In this document: positions 16,741 to 24,670 of the stretch, piece by piece
How the letters are laid out: each line of letters starts with the position of its first letter
Position numbering within the stretch: the first letter of the stretch is position 1
From: DATLGB01 sp963740765
GTDB lineage: Bacteria; Actinomycetota; Thermoleophilia; Solirubrobacterales; Solirubrobacteraceae
Reading direction: 5' to 3'
Assembly (NCBI GenBank): GCA_963740765.1
Contig: CAVUFN010000018.1
Location: forward strand, 109,193 to 173,192
Length of the DNA: 64,000 bases
Translations under genes and position numbers: made by a program
The notes under the pieces: model-generated
Database searches by the model: none
What the model was told of the DNA's origin: nothing
The model's input: only the letters and a program-made list of their open reading frames with translations

Positions 16741-16753
16741 GCCTCAGAGTAAC
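16723..16753. promoter_or_regulatory. Dyad operator spanning two overlapping divergent start codons
   Basis: GTTACTCTG (16723-16731) and CAGAGTAAC (16745-16753) are perfect inverted 9-mers with 13 nt between them, centred on 16738. Each arm contains TACTCT, a plausible -10 for the gene reading away from it. Binding here would silence both genes. Confidence 0.7.
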
Positions 16754-18109
16754 ACGAGGGTGGTCGACGATCTCCGCCGGACCGCGATCGCGACGCCGGC
16801 GGGGGAGCGGCTGCCGTCCGTGCGGGAGCTCGCGCGGCGCCACTCCGCGTCGATGCTCACGGTCCAGCGGGCGGTCGCCGCGCTGGCGGCGGAGGGCGTG
16901 GTGGAGCCAAGGCCGGGCCGGGGGACGTTCGTGGCCGCGCGCGCCGCACCGCCGTCGGCCGACCTCGACTGGCAGGCCGTCGCGCTCGGCGAGGGCCGGG
17001 TCCACGCGGGCGGCCTGGACGCGCTGCTCGAGCTGCCCGGGCCCGGCCTCGTGCCGTTATCGGGTGGCTACGTCGACGCCTCGCTGCAGGCGACCGGGCC
17101 GCTCGCCGCCGCCACCGCCCGCGCGGCGCGCCGGCCCGGCGCCTGGGGCCGCCTCCCCGTCGAGGGCAACCCGGACCTGCGCGCGCTGTTCGCCCGCGCG
17201 GCCGGTGGCGGGCTGCGCGCGCACGACGTCGTCATCTCCCCGGGCGGCCAGTCCGCGATCGGCACCATCCTGCGCGCGCTGGCCCGGCCCGGCGACGCGC
17301 TCGTCGTCGAGTCCCCGACCTATCTGGGCGTGACCGCGGCGGCACGGGCGGCCGGCCTGCGCCTCGTCCCGGTCCCCACGGATGCGCACGGCGTCCGCCC
17401 GGAGCTGCTCGCCGACGCGCTGGAGCGCTCCGGTGCCCGCCTCGCCTACCTGCAGCCGACCTACGCGAACCCGACCGGCGCGCTGCTCGACGCCGGCCGC
17501 CGCGAGGCCGTCCACGCCGTCGCCGCGAACGCGGGCGCCTTCCTGATCGAGGACGACTGGGCCCACGACCTGGACCTCGACGGGATCGCCCCGCCGCCGC
17601 TCGTCGCGAGCGACGACGACGGGCACGTCATCTACCTGCGCTCGGTCACGAAGTCGGCGGCGCCCGGCCTGCGGCTCGCGGCGGTCGCGGCCCGCGGCCA
17701 GGCCGGCGCCCGGCTGCGCGCCGCGCGCGTGGTGGACGACTTCTTCGTCTCCGGGGTGCTGCAGGAGGCGGCGCTCGACCTGCTCTCCTCGCCGGCCTGG
17801 GTCCGCCACCTGCGGGCGCTGCACCGCGCGCTGCGCTCGCGTCGCGACGCGCTCGCCGCCGCGGTCCAGGCCGAGCTGGGCATCCGGCTCTCGGTCCCGG
17901 CCGGCGGCCAGCACCTGTGGGTGCGGCTGCCCGACGAGGTCGACGACGTCGCGCTCGCCACCCGCGCGCTGGCCGGCGGCGTCGTCGTCTTCCCCGGCCG
18001 CCCGTGGTTCCCGGCCGACCCGCCGGGCTCCTACCTGCGCCTCACCTTCGCGGCGGCGCCGGAGGCTGACCTCGTCGAGGGCGTCCGCCGCCTCGCCGCG
18101 GTCATGTGA
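16739..18109 (+). CDS. MocR-type GntR regulator with PLP aminotransferase domain
   Basis: The product is 456 aa. Residues 1-65 are a GntR winged helix (ERLPSVRELARRHSASMLTVQRAVAALAAEGVVEPRPGRG region). Residues 75-456 are a fold-type I aminotransferase-like domain: GGQSAIGTIL, PTYANPTGA, the Asp pair in FLIEDDWAHDL, and YLRSVTKSAAPG with the probable PLP lysine. Such proteins use PLP or an amino acid as effector. It diverges from an EamA exporter with overlapping start codons, so it probably regulates that exporter and itself. Confidence 0.9.
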   Translation: MPQSNTRVVDDLRRTAIATPAGERLPSVRELARRHSASMLTVQRAVAALAAEGVVEPRPGRGTFVAARAAPPSADLDWQAVALGEGRVHAGGLDALLELPGPGLVPLSGGYVDASLQATGPLAAATARAARRPGAWGRLPVEGNPDLRALFARAAGGGLRAHDVVISPGGQSAIGTILRALARPGDALVVESPTYLGVTAAARAAGLRLVPVPTDAHGVRPELLADALERSGARLAYLQPTYANPTGALLDAGRREAVHAVAANAGAFLIEDDWAHDLDLDGIAPPPLVASDDDGHVIYLRSVTKSAAPGLRLAAVAARGQAGARLRAARVVDDFFVSGVLQEAALDLLSSPAWVRHLRALHRALRSRRDALAAAVQAELGIRLSVPAGGQHLWVRLPDEVDDVALATRALAGGVVVFPGRPWFPADPPGSYLRLTFAAAPEADLVEGVRRLAAVM

Positions 18110-18126
18110 CCGCGCGGGGCTGCGGT

Positions 18127-18143
18127 GCCGGCGGCCAGCCGGC
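18127..18143. terminator. Hairpin between convergent MocR and hydrolase genes
   Basis: GCCGGC (18127-18132) and GCCGGC (18138-18143) pair with a 5-nt loop in the 49-bp gap between convergent genes. There is no T-run, so this is only a candidate. Confidence 0.3.
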
Positions 18144-18158
18144 CGCGATCCCCCGCGT

Positions 18159-18798
18159 CTAGGCCAGGACCTCGGCGAGGAAGGCGGCGCCGGTGGCGGC
18201 GTCGTCCGGGCCGAGGTGGTGGGCGCCCGGGTGCTCCGAGTAGCGGACGTCGAGGCCGGCCTCGCTCAGGAACGCCGCGGCGTCGCGGCCGAAGCGGACC
18301 TCCATGATCGGGTCGGCCGCGCCGTGGGCGATCGAGACCGGCAGGCCGCGGCGGCCTTCGAGGTCGGGCGTCCACCCCTCGACGGTCGGGATGAAGCCGG
18401 CGTTGATGAGCAGCCCGGCGAGGCCGGGGCCGCTCGGGGTCGAGGCCGAGCGCGTAGCTCATCACCGAGCCCATGCTGAAGCCGCCGAGGACGGCGCGCT
18501 CCGGCGCGAACCGCTCGAAGAGCATGTCGTGGTACTCGGCGAGCGCGGCGCGGGCGGCCCAGAAGGTGTCCGGGTCGGGATAGCCGACGCGGGGGACGCC
18601 GTACCAGTGGAAGCCGGGCCAGCCGGGGATCTGGAGCGGCCCGCGCGGCAGGCCGACGTGCAGGCGGCGATCGGGGTCGAGCGCGTCGGCGAGCGGCAGC
18701 AGGTCCTGCTCGGAGGTCCCCCGGCCGTGGTGGAGGATGAGCAGCCCCTCGGGTTCTCCGGCGGCGGGACGGTCGATGTGATGGAGCACTGTCACCAT
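18159..18798 (-). pseudogene. Phospholipase/carboxylesterase-like alpha/beta hydrolase interrupted by a one-base frameshift
   Basis: From ATG 18798-18796 the frame encodes ILHHGRGTSEQDLLPLA, HVGLPRG and the nucleophile elbow GGFSMGSVMSYALGLDPERP. It then runs into unrelated Arg-rich sequence. In the next frame the expected continuation appears: GLAGLLINAGFIPT, an AHGAADPIM acid, a PGAHHLGP histidine and a clean stop at 18159. The shift is at a run of four G (18426-18429 on the + strand); removing one base restores about 212 aa. Total length is 3n+1. It is either a real inactivating mutation or a sequencing error. It diverges from the flavoprotein gene with 6 bp between starts. Confidence 0.8.
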
Positions 18799-18812
18799 GG
18801 TCGCATGCGACC
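18799..18812. promoter_or_regulatory. Perfect 14-bp palindrome over the flavoprotein start codon
   Basis: GGTCGCATGCGACC is self-complementary and contains ATG 18805. It lies directly between two divergent genes. It may be an operator; part of the symmetry is coincidental coding sequence. Confidence 0.35.
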
Positions 18813-20193
18813 GTGGGAGGGCATCGAGCCGACTGCCGCGCACCGCGCGGCGTACGCGGACGCCGAACGCGTCCCGTTCTGGCTCGCCGACCTGCCCGCT
18901 CGCGAACCGCACCCGCCGCTCCAGGGCGATCACGAGGCGGACCTGGTCATCGTCGGCGGCGGCTACGGCGGGCTCTGGAGCGCGCTGCACGCGAAGGCCG
19001 AGGACCCGGCGCGCGACGTCGTCGTCCTGGAGTCGCAGACCTGCGGCTGGGGCGCGAGCGGGCGCAACGGCGGCTTCGTCGACGCGTCGCTCACCCACGG
19101 CCACGAGAACGGGATGGCGCGCTTCCCGCAGGAGATGGCTGTGCTCGACCGGCTCGGCGCCGAGAACTTCGCGGGCATGCGGGCGGACATCGCGGCGCAC
19201 GGCCTGGACGCGGAGTGGGAGGAGACGGGCGACCTGTACGTGGCGCTCGAGCCGCACGAGGTCACGCCGGACGAGGACGGCTGGCTGGACCGCGACGCGA
19301 TCCGCGCCGAGGTGAACTCGCCGACGTACCTGGGCGGGATCTGGAACCGCGAAGGCTCGGCGCTCGTGCATCCCGGCAAGCTCGCGGACGGGCTGCGCGC
19401 GGCGGCCATCGCGGCCGGTGTGCGCATCCACGAGCGCTCGGCGGTGACCGCGCTCGAGCGCGCCGGCGCGGGCGTCCGGGTCCGCACGGACGGCGGCGCG
19501 GTGACCGCGCGCGGCGCGATCGTCGCCGCCGGCGCCCACCCGTCACCCGCCCGCAAGGTCGGCCGCTACATCGCGCCGGTCTACGACTACGTGCTGATGA
19601 CGGAACCGCTGAGCGCCGGGCAACGGGCCGCGATCGGCTGGGAGCACCGCCAGGGCATCAGCGACGGCGGCAACCGCTTCCACTACTACCGGCAGTCCGC
19701 CGATGGCCGCATCCTGTTCGGCGGCTTCGACGCCGTCTACCGCTTCCGCGGCCCGGTCGGTCCCGCGCAGGAGGATCACGAGCCGACCTTCGCGACCCTG
19801 GCCCGCAATTTCGCCGTCACGTTTCCCCAGCTCGAGGATGTGCGCTTCACTCACCGGTGGGGTGGGGCGATCGACACGTGCAGCCGGTTCAGCGTCTTCT
19901 TCGGGCGGGAGCTCGGCGGGCGTGTCGTCTACGCAGCCGGGTACACCGGCCTCGGTGTCTGCTCCACGCGTTTCGGAGGCCGCGTCGCCCTCGACCTGCT
20001 CGACGGGCGCGACACGGAGGCCACGCGGCTGGCGTTCGTCCGCCGCCGCCCGGTGCCGTTCCCTCCTGAGCCGCTGCGCACCGCGGTCATCCAGCTCACG
20101 CGCAACCGGCTCGCCGCGGCGGACCGGCGCGAGGGCCGCCGCGGTCTGTGGCTGGGTGCTCTTGACCGCCTTGGGCTCGGCTTCGACAGTTAG
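18805..20193 (+). CDS. FAD-dependent amino-acid-oxidase-like oxidoreductase (DAO family)
   Basis: The product is 462 aa. After about 45 leader residues comes the FAD dinucleotide motif VIVGGGYGGLWSA, then GWGASGRNGGF, typical of gamma-glutamylputrescine-oxidase and glycine-oxidase-like members. The C-terminal end has WGGAIDTCSRFSVFFG and GYTGLGVCSTRFGG for FAD. It probably oxidises a secondary amine or amino acid to an imine with peroxide release. The next gene starts inside its last 38 bp. Confidence 0.87.
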   Translation: MRPWEGIEPTAAHRAAYADAERVPFWLADLPAREPHPPLQGDHEADLVIVGGGYGGLWSALHAKAEDPARDVVVLESQTCGWGASGRNGGFVDASLTHGHENGMARFPQEMAVLDRLGAENFAGMRADIAAHGLDAEWEETGDLYVALEPHEVTPDEDGWLDRDAIRAEVNSPTYLGGIWNREGSALVHPGKLADGLRAAAIAAGVRIHERSAVTALERAGAGVRVRTDGGAVTARGAIVAAGAHPSPARKVGRYIAPVYDYVLMTEPLSAGQRAAIGWEHRQGISDGGNRFHYYRQSADGRILFGGFDAVYRFRGPVGPAQEDHEPTFATLARNFAVTFPQLEDVRFTHRWGGAIDTCSRFSVFFGRELGGRVVYAAGYTGLGVCSTRFGGRVALDLLDGRDTEATRLAFVRRRPVPFPPEPLRTAVIQLTRNRLAAADRREGRRGLWLGALDRLGLGFDS

Positions 20194-21196
20194 CGCGAAG
20201 GAGATCGTCCACGTCCCGCCCAAGCTGAACGGCCCGGCCGCGCTGCTGGTCGTCATCCACGGCTGCAACACGACGGCGGCCGAGCAGCAGGCGGCCAACC
20301 AGTACGACCCGATCGCCGACCGCGAGAACTTCGTCGTCCTCTATCCCGACAACGACGACGGCGCGCACACCGGTTCCTGCTGGCGCTGGTACGAGCCGTC
20401 GAACTGGGCCCGCGGTGGCTCCGACGTCGCCCCTCTGGCTGCGTCGACCCGGGCCGTGATGGCGCAGTACCCGATCGACCCCGAGCGCGTCTACGTGATC
20501 GGGATGTCGTCGGGCGCGCTGATCACCTCGGATCTGGTCGCGACCTACCCGGACCTCTACACCGCCTTCGGGCTGATGGCGGGCGGGCCGTACCGCGGCG
20601 TGGCGTGCGTGGGCAAGAGCGTCGGCAACGACGTCCCCACCAACGCCCAGGGTGCCTACGAGGCCGAGGGGGCGAACGCGCGGCTGCTGCCCTTCATCGT
20701 CCTGCACGGCGACAAGGACCAGACGATCGATCCCGAATGCGGGCGCCAGGCCACCGAGCAGTGGCTGCGCACGGACAACCTCGCCACCTCCGGCAGCCAG
20801 GAGGCGCCGCTGTCGCTCACGCCCGCCCGCGTGGAGACGTACCCGCCCGCCCCGCCGAAGCCGCGTGGCTACCCGTACGACGTCGAGCACTACACCGACC
20901 CGCGCGGCTGCGAGGTCGCCCAGCGCTGGACGATCCACGGCATGGACCACTTCTGGTCCGGCGGCACGGACGACCCGCGCTACGCCGAGTTCACCGACCC
21001 GCGCGGGCCGAGCGCCGCCGAGGCGTCCTGGGCGTTCTTCAAGCGCTACCGGCGCTCGGACGCCGAGGTCCCCTGCCAGGAGATCGGGGGCTCCGCCGTC
21101 TTCTCAGGATCGAAGAGGAAGCACAAGCGGCCGCGCAAGTGCCGCAAGCGCAAGTACCGCAAGCACCACCCCAAGCGCTGCCGCGTCAGGCACTGA
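20156..21196 (+). CDS. Secreted PHB-depolymerase-type esterase with polycationic tail
   Basis: The product is 346 aa from GTG 20156, the only start that leaves a hydrophobic leader (VLLTALGSASTVSA). It begins 38 bp inside the preceding gene. Motifs: VVIHGCNTTA, the GMSSGA nucleophile elbow, an Asp in LHGDKDQTID and the late histidine IHGMDHFWSGG, as in LpqC/feruloyl-esterase-like members. Substrates may be polyesters or esterified polysaccharide. The last 30 residues are almost all Lys, Arg and His with two Cys, which could bind an anionic surface. Confidence 0.83.
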   Translation: MLLTALGSASTVSAKEIVHVPPKLNGPAALLVVIHGCNTTAAEQQAANQYDPIADRENFVVLYPDNDDGAHTGSCWRWYEPSNWARGGSDVAPLAASTRAVMAQYPIDPERVYVIGMSSGALITSDLVATYPDLYTAFGLMAGGPYRGVACVGKSVGNDVPTNAQGAYEAEGANARLLPFIVLHGDKDQTIDPECGRQATEQWLRTDNLATSGSQEAPLSLTPARVETYPPAPPKPRGYPYDVEHYTDPRGCEVAQRWTIHGMDHFWSGGTDDPRYAEFTDPRGPSAAEASWAFFKRYRRSDAEVPCQEIGGSAVFSGSKRKHKRPRKCRKRKYRKHHPKRCRVRH

Positions 21197-21737
21197 CCGC
21201 AGGCGCGGTCGCTTCCCACTCCTTCTTGTGCAGGCGCTTGGCGGCCTTGTACTCCACGAGCCCCTGCGGGGACTCGACGTCGCCGAGCGTGGGATGCCAG
21301 GGGACGAGCGGCTCGGCGAGCGCGACCCCGAGGCGCTTGGCCAGCACCGCCGCGATCGCCTTGACCTTCATCGTGCCGAAGCCGGGCAGCGCCTGGAGCG
21401 CGGCGAGCAGCGCCTCGGGCGTGTCGGGGTCGGTCCACACCCGGCCGGCGTCGCCGCCGTACTCGTCCCGGATGTGCTCGGCGAGCGCGCGCACGCGCGT
21501 GGCCATCGCGCCCGGGTACCGGTGGATCGCGGGCTTCTCGCGGAACAGCGTGTCGAGGTCGGCGCCGGCGAGCGCCGCCGCGTCGAGCGTGCCGAGCCGC
21601 TCCTGGATGACCAGCGGGCCCATGAACGCCTTCTCGACGGTCACCTGCTGGTCGAGCGCGAAGCCGACGAGCAGCGCCATCGGGTCCTCGGCCACGAGCC
21701 GGTTCGCACGTTCGTCGTTGGTGAAGTGCAGCACCAT
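21186..21737 (-). CDS. HhH-GPD-type DNA-repair-like protein
   Basis: The product is 183 aa from ATG 21737-21735. The fold is that of HhH-GPD base-excision enzymes: LLVGFALDQQVTVEKAFMGP at the start and the helix-hairpin-helix LPGFGTMKVKAIAAVLAKRLG at about 117-137. The gene is short and lacks the iron-sulfur Cys cluster of EndoIII and MutY. A small actinobacterial family of this size exists without assigned substrate. It overlaps the esterase stop by 11 bp and diverges from PhzF with 16 bp between starts. Confidence 0.8.
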   Translation of the reverse strand: MVLHFTNDERANRLVAEDPMALLVGFALDQQVTVEKAFMGPLVIQERLGTLDAAALAGADLDTLFREKPAIHRYPGAMATRVRALAEHIRDEYGGDAGRVWTDPDTPEALLAALQALPGFGTMKVKAIAAVLAKRLGVALAEPLVPWHPTLGDVESPQGLVEYKAAKRLHKKEWEATAPAVSA

Positions 21738-21753
21738 CCGTATCTTGACGGGC

Positions 21754-22530
21754 GTGCGCCGGTTCCGCCAGGTCGACGTGTTCGGCTCCACGGCCTTCGG
21801 CGGCAACCCCGTCGCGGTGGTCCTCGACGCGGAGGGGCTGACCGCGGAGGAGATGCAGCGGATCGCCAACTGGACGAACCTGTCGGAGACGACCTTCGTC
21901 CTGCCGCCGACGCAGCCGGGCGCCGACTACCGGGTCCGCATCTTCACCACCGACGTGGAACTGCCCTTCGCCGGCCACCCGACGCTGGGGACGGCCCACG
22001 CGTGGCACCCGGCGCCCGGCACGTACGTGCAGGAGTGCGGCGCGGGGCTCATCGACGTGCGGGTGGGCGACGGCGAGGCCGCCTTCGCCGCGCCGCCGCT
22101 GCGGCGTGACGGGCCGGTCGAGCCGGAGCTCGCCGCGGAGGTCCGGCGCGTGCTCGGCGTCGAGGCGGTGGTCGACATGAAGTGGTGCGACAACGGCCCG
22201 GGCTGGGTCGGCGTGCTGCTCGACAGCGCGGACGCGGTGCTCGCATTGCGGCCCGAGCGGAGCCCGCTCGACATCGGGGTCGCCGGGCGGGGCGGCGCCG
22301 CCGACTGGGAGGTCCGCTGCTTCTTCGACGGAACGGAGGACCCCATCACCGGCTCCTTCAACGCGGCGCTCGCGCAGTGGCTGATCGGCACCGGCCGCGC
22401 GACCGCGCCCTACGTCGCGGCACAGGGGACGGCGATCGGCCGGACCGGGCGCGTGCAGGTCAGCGAGGACGACGGTCAGGTGTGGGTCGGCGGGCGTGTC
22501 ACGTCGCACATCAGCGGCACGCTCGCGTGA
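21754..22530 (+). CDS. PhzF-family isomerase/epimerase
   Basis: The product is 258 aa from GTG 21754; TATCTT (21741-21746) lies 7 nt upstream, suggesting leaderless expression. PhzF signatures: FGGNPVAVV, the catalytic-Glu block NLSETTFV, ELPFAGHPTLGTA, and DPITGSFNAALAQWL in the second half. Members isomerise DHHA in phenazine synthesis or related small acids. No other phenazine gene is present, so the substrate is unknown. Confidence 0.88.
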   Translation: MRRFRQVDVFGSTAFGGNPVAVVLDAEGLTAEEMQRIANWTNLSETTFVLPPTQPGADYRVRIFTTDVELPFAGHPTLGTAHAWHPAPGTYVQECGAGLIDVRVGDGEAAFAAPPLRRDGPVEPELAAEVRRVLGVEAVVDMKWCDNGPGWVGVLLDSADAVLALRPERSPLDIGVAGRGGAADWEVRCFFDGTEDPITGSFNAALAQWLIGTGRATAPYVAAQGTAIGRTGRVQVSEDDGQVWVGGRVTSHISGTLA

Positions 22531-22547
22531 CATAGTGGGCGCCGCCC

Positions 22548-23690
22548 ATGGATCTCACGTTCACCGACTCCGAGACCGCCTTCCAGCAGGACCTGCGCGC
22601 GTGGTTCGAGTCCCACGATGCCGGGCCGCAGCCCGACCGCCACGATGAGGCCGCGCACTACAAGTGGCGCGCGGACTGGCAGCGCCAGCTCGCCGACGAC
22701 GGCTGGGCCGCGCCGCACTGGCCCGCCGAGTACGGCGGCCGCAACGCCTCCCTGACCCAGTCCGCGATCTTCTTCGAGGAGCTCGGGCGCTCGCGCTCCC
22801 CGCTGCCGGCCAACGTGCTCGGCCTCCTGCTCGCCGGCCCGACGATCATGGCGTGGGGGACGCCGGAGCAGAAGGAGCGCTACCTGCAGCCGATCCTCAC
22901 CGCCGAGGAGATCTGGTGCCAGGGCTTCAGCGAGCCGGAGGCGGGCTCGGACCTCGCGTCGCTGAAGTCCTACGCGCGCCAGGACGGCGACGAGTGGGTC
23001 GTCAACGGCCAGAAAGTGTGGACCTCGGGCGCGCAGTTCTCGAAGTGGTGCATGCTCGTCGCACGGACCGACCGCGACGTGGCCAAGCACAAGGGGCTGA
23101 CCTACTTCATCCTCGACATGGAGCAGCCGGGCGTGCAGATCCGCCCGCTGACCCAGATCACCGGCGAGGCGGAGTTCAACGAGCTCTTCCTGGAGGACGC
23201 GCGGATCCCGGACGCCAACGTGCTGGGCGGCGTCGGCAACGGCTGGAAGGTCGCGCTGACGACGCTGATGAACGAGCGCGCCGGCCTCGGCTTCTTCCTG
23301 CAGGTGCGCCTGCGCCAGCTGCTCGACGACCTGATCGGGGAGGCGGTCGCGAACGGCAAGATCGACGACCCGGTGATCGCCGACAAGCTGTCGGACCTCC
23401 ATCTGCGCTGCGAGATCCTGCGGCTGACCGCCTACCGCGGCCTGACCACGGTGGAGAAGTACGGACAGCCGGGCCCGGAGGGCTCGCTGGTCAAGTGGCT
23501 GTGGTCGCAGTCCAACCAGGAGCTCACCCAGCTGAGCGTGGACATCCTCGGGCCGACCGCGCTCGAGCGCTCCAACACCTGGGCCTACGAGCTGCTGCGC
23601 GCGCGCGGCAACACGATCGAGGGCGGGACGACCGAGATCCTCAAGAACATCATCGCCGAGCGCGTGCTCGGGCTGCCGAAGGCGCGCTGA
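22548..23690 (+). CDS. Acyl-CoA dehydrogenase (catalytic partner of a two-gene unit)
   Basis: The product is 380 aa. Motifs: CQGFSEPEAGSDLASLK, VNGQKVWTSGAQFSKW and, near the C-terminus, NTIEGGTTEILKNIIAERVLGL, where the Glu is the expected catalytic base. Steroid side-chain dehydrogenases of actinobacteria (FadE26/27, FadE28/29) are encoded as adjacent unlike subunits, and this gene with the next fits that pattern. It oxidises an acyl-CoA thioester with FAD; chain type is unknown. The next gene starts 5 bp after its stop. Confidence 0.87.
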   Translation: MDLTFTDSETAFQQDLRAWFESHDAGPQPDRHDEAAHYKWRADWQRQLADDGWAAPHWPAEYGGRNASLTQSAIFFEELGRSRSPLPANVLGLLLAGPTIMAWGTPEQKERYLQPILTAEEIWCQGFSEPEAGSDLASLKSYARQDGDEWVVNGQKVWTSGAQFSKWCMLVARTDRDVAKHKGLTYFILDMEQPGVQIRPLTQITGEAEFNELFLEDARIPDANVLGGVGNGWKVALTTLMNERAGLGFFLQVRLRQLLDDLIGEAVANGKIDDPVIADKLSDLHLRCEILRLTAYRGLTTVEKYGQPGPEGSLVKWLWSQSNQELTQLSVDILGPTALERSNTWAYELLRARGNTIEGGTTEILKNIIAERVLGLPKAR

Positions 23691-23695
23691 GCGCA

Positions 23696-24670
23696 ATGCG
23701 TTTCGACTTCGACGACGACCAGCACGAGATCAAACGGACGGCGCGCGAGCTGCTGGAGAAGCGCTCGACGTTCGCGGCGGTCCGCGAGGCGGCCGAGAGC
23801 GGCACGTACGACCCGGCGCTGTGGACGGAGATGACCGAGCTCGGGTGGCCGGGCATCGCGGTCAGCGAGGACCACGGCGGCGCGGGCCTGGGCATGGTCG
23901 AGCTGGCCATCCTGTGCGAGGAGGCGGGCTACGCGCTCGCGGGCGCACCGCTGCTGGCGACGGCATCGGCGGCCGCGATGATCGCGTCGGCCGGCTCGGA
24001 CGAGCAGCAGGCCGAGTGGCTGCCCAAGCTCGCGGGCGGCGAGGCGACGGGCGCGGTGGCGGGTGCCGACGGGCTCGCCCCCGACGGTGACGCCGCGGAC
24101 GTCGTGGTCGTCCTGGGTGACGACGGCGCGTCGTTGACCGGCCCCGGCGAGGTCGTCGAGACGGTCGACCCGACCCGTCGCTACGCCCGGGTGGACACCG
24201 CAGGCGGCGACCCGCTGCCCGGCGACGTCGCCGCCGGCGTCGACCGCGCGCTCGTCGCGGTCTCGGCCGAGCTGCTCGGCGTCGCCCAGCGCGCGCTCGA
24301 CATGACCGTCGCCTACGTCAAGGACCGCAAGCAGTTCGGTGTCCCCGTCGGCTCCTTCCAGGCCGTCAGCCACCGTTGCGCGCAGATGCTGCTGGCGGCG
24401 GAGTCGGCCCGGTCGGTCGTCTACTTCGCGGCCTGGGCGGCCGACGCGGCGCCGGAGCGCCTTGGTGAGGCGGCGCGCCTGGCCAAGGCGGCCGCCTCCG
24501 ACGCCGGCGTCACCAACGGCGCCGACGCGATCCAGGCCCACGGCGGCATCGGCTTCACCTGGGAGGCCGACGTCCACTGGCTCTACAAGCGAGCCCAGCT
24601 GGACGCGGCCTTCCTCGGTGGCGCCTCGACGCAGCGCCGCGCGATCGCCGGGATGCTGGCTACGCGGTAA
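23696..24670 (+). CDS. Acyl-CoA dehydrogenase-like subunit lacking the catalytic Glu
   Basis: The product is 324 aa from ATG 23696. It keeps the fold signatures (GWPGIAVSEDHGGAGLGMVE, YVKDRKQFGVPVGSFQAVSH, GGIGFTWEADVHWLYKRAQ) but its C-terminus (GGASTQRRAIAG) lacks the Glu of the EGGTTE motif. Its middle domain is also short. This suits a non-catalytic partner in a heterotetramer with the upstream subunit. It converges on the MMPL gene with an 11-bp overlap. Confidence 0.85.
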   Translation: MRFDFDDDQHEIKRTARELLEKRSTFAAVREAAESGTYDPALWTEMTELGWPGIAVSEDHGGAGLGMVELAILCEEAGYALAGAPLLATASAAAMIASAGSDEQQAEWLPKLAGGEATGAVAGADGLAPDGDAADVVVVLGDDGASLTGPGEVVETVDPTRRYARVDTAGGDPLPGDVAAGVDRALVAVSAELLGVAQRALDMTVAYVKDRKQFGVPVGSFQAVSHRCAQMLLAAESARSVVYFAAWAADAAPERLGEAARLAKAAASDAGVTNGADAIQAHGGIGFTWEADVHWLYKRAQLDAAFLGGASTQRRAIAGMLATR

